From Harmothoe impar (Eukaryota; Annelida; Polychaeta; Phyllodocida; Polynoidae), in contig OX381705.1 of the NCBI GenBank assembly GCA_947462335.1, forward strand, positions 39,707,172 to 39,771,171: a stretch of 64,000 nt of DNA, given 5' to 3'. Numbering within the stretch: position 1 is the stretch's first letter; each line of letters opens with the position of its first letter. The translations under genes were made by a program, and so were the position numbers. Under the pieces are notes generated by a model. That model was given only the letters and a program-made list of their open reading frames with translations. It ran no database searches and was not told where the DNA came from. Below, piece by piece: positions 56,616 to 64,000 of the stretch.

Positions 56616-59411
56616 ACTTCTTATAGTGTTGAACACTCTGTTGACATTAAAGTTAGACCTATAGACGCATGCAATTCTTTACTATAATGATAGGTTACGA
56701 AAAGCCTATTTAAAGTATTCATTTCATCCTACTGGTAACGACTGAACAAGTATTGTCTAGCAGCCGGGCCGTTAAACTTCCCTGATAATTATGTACATCA
56801 TTCAGATTCTCGCAAGGTAAACGCTCCCCAATCTATCAAAATTGATCTTTTTCTACATGTATGTGAAACCTCATAGTAATGGAAACACCAAAGTTTCTGT
56901 AGGCGTGCTCCCCCTGGAGCAACAAATATGATCATTGACCAAAGCTGATTGGTGGCGTGATCAATACTCAATAATCCAAGCTAACCACAGATCTTAAACC
57001 AAGGCTTGTTTATTATCATGTATGTTAAGTTGGGCAGACCACCATATCAAGAGAAATTAAGTCAGAGAAAAGTTGCTCAGGTTCCCGACGAGAACATAGT
57101 AAATAGAGGGAATCCCAGAAATCTAAGGTTTAAGCCCATTTGACAAAATCACAAAGTGCTCGTTATGATGTGCATACAGTGAAGGAAGGGTTAGGGGTTC
57201 GAGCTCAATCGTAATCTTGAAGGCATGATAGGTTAAATTATCAAGTAAAGGGTTGTCTAGCAAGAGTCATTCTTAATGTTTATTTGCGTAGTAACACACT
57301 AATATGATCAATATTGACAAGAATACTGCATGGGTTTAGGGTTTTGAAAATGGTGTTACTGATCTTCTCACAATATACAAACAGTGAATAAGCGAAGGTT
57401 ACTATGTATCAGAATCATCAATCAATATCAAATCATTGAATTTCACATATGTATATAAAATGCTTTGATAAAAAAAAAAGATAAAAAAGATAACGTCACA
57501 ATGATAATGGTAAAATTACACAAGAGAAGACAGCATGTAGGCCCTCTTAAAGACCTTTACCAAATACACACATTTGATGTCTGGTGTCTGATGTGGGTGA
57601 ACAACTATCCTTCTCCATCCTTATCAGCTAAATATGTCACAAATCACTCTTTGCACTTTATCTGAGAGCAGTTGTCAGATTCACCGTAGTCAGCCCATAG
57701 GGTTGCATTCCAGGGCAAGTCGTTTTTGAATCTCCACAAGAGCATTTTGTTTATGGCCACGTGATGCTTAGCTATGCCTTTTCTCCTTACCCTTTGTGCT
57801 ACCCCCTTCTCTGTGTCTTATCTATGCCCGTATGTCTTTCCGCTCCTCCATGTCCTTTCCCTCTTTTTCCACACAAACCCTTTACAAACGCCTACGCTCA
57901 TTGACCCTGACTTGTCCTTCTTCCTCTTACTCCCCTGCCCCTATATCCTTATTTCAGTCCTCCCCCTCCCCAAGTGCCCCCCCTCTCCACACATAAAATA
58001 TCTTTCCTCTGCCCTCATCATTTTCATCCCATGTTTGCTTCACCTGGAAGCTCATTCAGAACCAATTCAGAACTCATGAGAAATCAAACGTTCACTATAA
58101 AGCCTGCTGAAGAAACGCCCACGAACACGTCACCAAAACACGTCATGAACTTGTGTACTCTACTGTAATAATAAGCCCCCACCTCGATCAGCGCGATATA
58201 GAGTGCACACATGAACATTATATATTCAAATTGACGAGAGCAGTTGAATGGAAAATCCCTCTGACAGAAAAACACGAAATGCTTGTTCAGCCGAAACTAC
58301 ACAGTAAATACATGAATATTCATGAGCGTGTCCCAGGGTAAATGCTTTAGCTGGTCACAATTAGCCACAGAACCCATGTATCCATACCACGTGTGCTACA
58401 CCTGCATGCGGCCTGGGCTATCAGGCTAGTTTTTACAGCCCCATCTATCAGTTCATTCGCCTCCCTACTAAAGTGGCAGACCATTCTGTCACCATACATC
58501 ACTTGACTTTAATTATTCCACAAAGTGTTCATGTCTCTCCACTGACCGCTGTTCCAGTCATATAAGATATACCTTTGAAAAGTATATGTATATAATATCT
58601 TACTGAAGCAAAAGGTATACTGAAATGAATGCTTACTACGTCCTCATTCCATTTTTAGGACGCGGTGTCTAGAGCCAGCTAACATCCGAATCACTAAACG
58701 ATAAACCACTCGTGATAAAACCTTGTAGAAACACATGCCATTCGCATAGAACAGTTCCATAATGTTTTGTTTGGCATGATATCTTTTACTTCAAAGATAA
58801 ACACGGTTTCAAGGACACTATTGTTGAATTCTTCTGTTGGGTAATATCATAAGCATCGATTTTAATGTTAATATCCACTGGAACAGTAGCCTTTCCAAAC
58901 AGATTGAGCACCATCTAAACTCCATTATTGAGGCAATCCTGTATTTGCTGCTCTCGCAGTCATTGTCATTGGAACTATAAAACTAAAGATATGGACACGA
59001 TTGCAATAAAAGTGCAACAGTAGGGATTTCTAATCAGAATGCATTGGGTTTATGCAACACAAAACAGGACCTAAATTCATTTCCAGTGAAATGCCAACAG
59101 AAACCACCAATGTGCCGTGGACCATGCCTGACTGTGATTCCACATAATACAGCAGGTCATTGGCATTACATCGAATCATAGAGGAACTGAATATTGAAAT
59201 ATGACTCCCAAAAAAGAAAACACCCCCTGAGTAGAGGGAGATCTCATTCAGAAAGAGGATGTAACACGATGTAAGCAAATGAATTCATGTTTTTCAATTA
59301 GATCTAACAATATTGAACAAGCATGGTTTGTCATTTTAACCAGTCCGTTAGGGATATAACAGCAACAGCGGAACAATAGCGGAACGTTTTATCTCACCAC
59401 TGACTTTATTC
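56616..59411. other. Non-coding stretch
   Basis: No supportable gene. A B-box-like GGGTTAGGGGTTCGAGCTC at ~57190 lacks a tRNA fold. Confidence 0.4.
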
Positions 59412-59413
59412 TA

Positions 59414-59626
59414 GGGTAGATTCACCTGGAGTCGGACACATACCTTGAGACAGACACCTGATTTTGTGGTTATTCAAGCATTTTACGCCCTCTATTTGTG
59501 AACAATAGTAAAATTCAAGTCTTGTTCTTTCCAAAAAACATACATTGGAATCAATAGGGGGCATGAATAACCTCAAAATTAACTGTCCGTCTCAGGGTAT
59601 GTGTCCGACTCAGGGTGAATCTACAC
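59414..59626. mobile_element. TA-target miniature element with ~75-bp inverted arms
   Basis: GGGTAGATTCACC and GTGTAGATTCACC (reverse complement) begin long imperfect arms that also share GAGTCGGACACATACC and GGTTATTCA. TA flanks both sides. 213 bp, no ORF. Confidence 0.8.
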
Positions 59627-60103
59627 TACTATCTAATTGATTTACACAAGTCAAAATTGCACCACCCGTGCAGTAGATGCGTCATGTATCATCTAAAGGT
59701 GTGCGCTGAACTGTACATAAACTACATGCACTGGAAACATTAGGGCTGTAAAACAAGTCATCACTGACGACTTTTGGTTGCCAGAATGACCCCACAGCTT
59801 TAAATTGTCATCTTGAATACCAGTTTTACCTATATACAATGTCGCCAGCCTAGCTAAAGTGTAGCCAGTATGACTAGTGGTTCTTTCGTTTGTCCAATGC
59901 GCTATTGTCTTATAGTCTTATGAATTTTAGAAATGATCTATTTGCCCGTGATTAATCCTTTATTCAGCGCAAGCCAATTCCTAGTGATCGTTCAAGGCAT
60001 ACTTAGACAATAGGCATTGGATTGTATGTGCATTACAATAGTCATTCGGACATGATGCCATATATATGTAATACCGATGCACACTATTTTTGTGTGCTTT
60101 CAA

Positions 60104-60425
60104 GTCGTCCTCCTTGATCTAAGGAAGCCGTTTGACACAGTAAATCATTTTATTCTAGCTAATGAATTGACCAGAATGAGCTCGCCTTGCTATGGTTTAA
60201 GAGCTACTTGGCTGACAAAAGAATAGCCTAATACATTGCAAATGGACGTTATTATATGTATGCTGACGATATTGCCTTTATATAATTGTATCACACAAAG
60301 ATCCAGCTCTTGCACAAGTGTTGATTCAGGAAGATCTGAATGCAATTAGTATTTAGTGTGATATTGCATATAGAGTCACAATAAATGTGGATAAAACCAA
60401 GGTGCTATGGTGCCAGGGTGAAAAT
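60104..60425 (+). pseudogene. Decayed LINE (non-LTR) reverse transcriptase fragment
   Basis: Conceptual translation across frames gives the LINE RT landmarks in order: VVLLDLRKPFDTVNH (60104 on; family pattern F-D-T-V-x-H), then in the next frame LLWFKSYLADKRIA, then MYADDIAF with the YADD catalytic box at 60259-60270, then INVDKTKV. Stops and frameshifts break it, and the segment between the first two landmarks and YADD (including the PQG region) is deleted. It resembles CR1/Jockey-type RTs. Old and dead. Confidence 0.85.
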
Positions 60426-60589
60426 TAATATAGACTGCTCGATATATGCCATTTGCTGAAAGGAAAATGTTTGAAAGTTGTGAAGAGTAGTTAATTATTG
60501 AGGGATCTCAGCAAGCAACCTAAAACTTTATAGTTTTAGGCACCTTTGTAAATTCATACATTCATACCTAAACAACCTATTTCAACATT

Positions 60590-61482
60590 GAAGTGCAAAC
60601 ATTGGTACAACGTTGACAAATCTATGTTGGACCAACGTTGAAAATACTCCCAGTGATCTGTCAACGTTGGTACGACATCAGATAACCCATGTTGGGCCAA
60701 TGTTAGCAAATCAATGTTGGACCAACATTTAACACACTCTTAGTAATGAGAAGAAGGCCAACGTTGGCAAAACGTATTTCCAACGTCCACCAGAGGGAAT
60801 GGAAAGTTGTATGGAGAGATATTGACCACCTGCCCCATTTTTTGTCCCCATAATGGGGCACTTATAGGACTCCCCTGGGTTGTATAAATGTTTAAGCAAG
60901 ACGTATACCATTCATAGACCACAAAGTGTTTACGTACCAAATTCCCATGTGAGATACCATAATCCTGACAATATGTATATGAGGACACTATTTTGTGGGT
61001 AATGGCAAGCAGATAAGGTGTAATGGTTGGGACCTTATTCTGTATCACTTATTAGCCTCTTAAACTAAGATAAGGGGAAACGCAAATAGAGAATGAAATG
61101 GCTGTCTCTAAAATGATGATCACATTTGAAGCTGAGAAAATAATGTTGGTACAATATTGGGCTAACATCACCAATAAATGTTAGAAAATAAATATTGAAA
61201 CAATGTCAATTCAAGGCTCTAAATCTAGTTGGCTAGATGTTGGTACAACATCATTAGATGTTGGTACAACATCATTAGATGTTGGTACAACTTTAAAAAT
61301 CTGATGTTGGGCCAACGTCCTAATGTTGGGCCAACATTGGCTCAAGGTCATTTCTTTGTGACGTCATGGCGACGTTCTGATGGACAGACAAATGAACATT
61401 GGTCCAATGTCGGAATCTGACTTCATTCCAACATTGACTACTGTTGGTCCAACGTTGGCCCAACGTATCTTTGCTGACTGGG
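60590..61482. mobile_element. CCAACGTTGG-rich repeat, probable TA-target element
   Basis: Dense CAACGTTGG / ATGTTGG palindromes. The right end is GCTGACTGGG followed by TA (61483-61484), like the CCCAG-ended elements at 30.8 and 38.1 kb. Left boundary not resolved; CCCAGTGATC near 60649 is a candidate inner or left end. Confidence 0.5.
61235..61292. repeat. 21-bp tandem repeat with stem-loop
   Basis: GATGTTGGTACAACATCATTA repeats twice plus a partial copy; each folds as GATGTTG-GTA-CAACATC. Confidence 0.85.
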
Positions 61483-61484
61483 TA

Positions 61485-64000
61485 TAGATCTTTTCAGTAT
61501 TCCTTACATCGAAATAATTTTTAACAGTATGTTTATTGGATCTAATTGGTCTTGCAACCAAAAACTAGCTTGAGCACATTGCCCTTCTGCCGCCAGCATA
61601 AATCAGATTTTTTTCTTATTTGTAACCCCCTACACACACAAGTTTAATGGATTTAAATGATGCTGACAAACATATGACGTCTTGTGTGTTGAGATAACAT
61701 ATAACATATAGCAATATAGGAAATGCATATGAAACACATAACGATGAATATGATGTAAGATGATGTTTTTATAATACATATGTATACACATGTGTCGCAG
61801 TAGATGTTATGGCTGACACAATCGTAGAATTATATGATTGTCTGGTTTGTCTATACGCGAGTAGCATGTTCACCAGATAAGAACATTATATCTTAGTACT
61901 AGCTCTTAGAGAGTTCAAGAAAAATACATCATGTACGAAGTCAACTATAAACCTGAACTTATGCAATATAGAAAATAAGGAACATAGACATGATACATCA
62001 GTTGTGTCACCCAAACTCGAATTAAATTCGAATTGCACAAATTGTGATGACGATATTATAACATACAGACAAGTACAAAATATAACAAATATGATGCCAA
62101 AAATAAGGCAATATATCCCGAAAAAAACTGAGAAAAAAACAATTAAATGCTCAGTATCCTGGTACATGTATCCTCATTCCGCACAACTGAACATGAATGT
62201 GTACAACACTAATCCTCATGGTGCACAGTTGGCTCATCCAGCTGTAATTATGTCGGCGTTTTTTGAAAAATGAATCATCACTGAAGTAAAGCTCTTTATG
62301 TATTTTTCCTGACCAGAAATTATGTTTACATGGTCGCAGTTTGTTTGTTTTTTTCTCCTACAAACATTGAACGTACATTGAGTGGTTAATGGACTTCATG
62401 TCCCCGGTGGACACTATACCCATATATAGCCAGGGTTGTTTGGCAAATTCAAATGTTCATCATTCACATACTACTGTTTATGCTATTTGCATTGTTGAAA
62501 CATCATTAAGTTATTTGCCTTAATTACGAGCTTGATGGTGTGCCCCCAGGTTCAGCCATTACGCAGTACGTAACAGTGTTATAATCAGACACGTCAATGT
62601 CCACATAGCCTATGGTAAAACATTATGACAGGATAATTACCTGTCAGCACTGTATGGATGCGTGCATCATGGTGCAGGGAGAACTCTGCAATGCCCCATA
62701 ATGGATAGCTTTATCTGTCAGAGAGACACTCTGTGCCCCTTCCCTGTATACTATACGGTTCATGGCTATTTGTATACAGGGTAATGATATTTACTATCGA
62801 TCTGCTATTCTCGGCCATATATCACCCTGGAAGCGGCCTTCGCTCAAACGTAGCCCAGCTTTGAAGCCATCTGCCAAGACCTACGGCTTACAACGTCTGA
62901 CTTTGTCATGCCAGCCGTTCAACCACGGCCTGTGCTTAAAGGTCCCGTGTGTCGTGAGGAGGCCAGTGGGACTGCTTTCTAACGCCCTGTCCCCCGCTAG
63001 ACTCCACATCTCTGTGAGTTAGAAATGCTCTGGGTGATGACTGGTGGAGGGAGTGGCTGGGGTCGGCATCGGGCAGGGTGAGGATGTTCTGTCAGGGCCT
63101 CTGCCACTGACCACCGTGACATCGATCCAATTTTCGACGCCGTCTAATTAGGCCTGTGGAAACAGGCGCAGGATGGTAAGAGGATGGGGTTAGCCTCACG
63201 GGGGTCAGGACGGGGGAGGGGGTGCAGCGGGAGGCAGCCAGTGAAATAGCGATCCCACATTGAATTACTGTGAGCGTGTCGAACGGCTTCCCTGCGAGTC
63301 GCTCCTGATCAGGCGGCAAGGCATTGAATCCGGCAGTGGTGTCCCCCCTCCCCTACCTTACCCCCCCCCCCCCCCCCCCTGCCACACACAGATATATGCA
63401 GGCGGGAGGTGGGAGCGGCGCTCGGAACCAGTAGAGACCCGGTCTGGTCTGGGAGAGGGGTGGGTGAGGGAGGGGCAGGGCGCTTTTGCCGACCCCATTT
63501 GGGAATAATGGAGTTATCATTCTAGATGATCAGTGTGAGAGAGCATCGGCAGGGGATGATCGCGTGCCTGCTGCTGGCCAAAGTAGAGGCGGGGGTGCTG
63601 CTGGTGGTGGTGTGATTGTTGTTGTCCAGTGTGTGAGGCACTCCGTGCTAGGTTAGCCAGCCTCACGCCCACTGGCCTCCCGGGAGCCGGCGGGATGTCT
63701 GGCCGACAGGCGTCGCCGCCTATCTGCCATACAATACCCTCCTGTCCTGCCCTATCTCTTCTCTATCCCAGCCCCCCCCCCCCCCGCACTAACTCCGGGC
63801 GGCGGTCACACGAAGCCCCGATACACTAATGCAATTCTCCCTCGGCTACCCCCAAATACGGCACGCCATCGGCTTCCAACCCGCCGCCCCAGCCAACATC
63901 CAATACGGCACGGCGTCCGGGAAGCTGGGCCCTGGTGTGTTGCCTCCCTGCCCCAGCCGGACAACACTGAACACAGCAGTCCTGACCAGCATAGGGACCA
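61485..64000. other. Non-coding stretch to the window end
   Basis: Poly-C at 63361-63379 and 63772-63785. 62.5-62.75 kb is repeat-free with AATTAC and TTATCTGTC (GATA-like) words, possibly regulatory. No gene. Confidence 0.4.

Noticed and set aside
57180..57215. tRNA-like B box (GGTTCGAGCTC)
   Set aside because: No acceptor, D or anticodon arm could be folded around it.

Overview
The window is metazoan-type eukaryotic nuclear DNA. It has long interspersed non-coding stretches, (TA)n and (GATA)n microsatellites, many small inverted-repeat transposons, splice-type signals and no bacterial operon structure. The mix of an envelope-bearing Ty3/Gypsy element, CACTA/Mirage/Chapaev-like (CMC) and TA-target miniature elements, and a decayed LINE fits a marine invertebrate. 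I cannot name the species, and that part is inference.

Positions 1-14186 are one very large LTR retroelement with intact frames. Projecting the 3' LTR onto the truncated 5' LTR puts the true start 96 bp before the window, so the element is about 14.28 kb. Its order is: 5' LTR (1-588, truncated), leader, gag (ATG at 884, stop at 2668), pol (open from 2617, stop at 7470; protease, reverse transcriptase, RNase H, long linker, integrase), a 1.1-kb gap, a class-I-fusogen-like env (8558-11176), a 202-codon gene on the opposite strand (11882 down to 11274), a 1.6-kb AT-rich non-coding tail, and the 3' LTR (13505-14186). Three expression signals can be read directly. A GGGAAAC heptamer with a 6-nt spacer and a hairpin lies at the gag stop (-1 frameshift into pol). 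A splice donor sits against the gag ATG and an acceptor against the env ATG, in the same phase. A TATA and C-rich-box pair faces the antisense gene. The two LTRs match over 536 bp, then differ at many positions in the last ~52 bp.

From 14187 to 64000 I see no clear host protein-coding gene. The only candidate exon is a possible signal-peptide first exon on the minus strand at 53042-52895, next to CpG-rich DNA. The rest is non-coding DNA, some of it TAAT-rich and enhancer-like, carrying a dense set of repeats: a 39-bp minisatellite open in both directions (16.6-17.85 kb); a 50-bp satellite (21.76-22.56 kb) with decayed relatives at 37.0-37.6 kb; two oppositely oriented foldback-like elements whose arms are 17-bp tandem repeats (19.7 and 40.6 kb); three ~846-bp elements with CACAG/CACTG ends and 2-bp target duplications (45.7, 49.0, 55.7 kb), the last nested in another repeat; several TA-duplicating miniature elements; a 55/57-bp hairpin minisatellite (47.5 kb); a dead LINE reverse transcriptase (60.1 kb); and an unusual number of poly-G/poly-C tracts.

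The genes that work together are those of the retroelement. Gag and Gag-Pol would build the particle and copy the genome, Env would be made from a spliced message, and the antisense protein has an unknown, possibly regulatory role.
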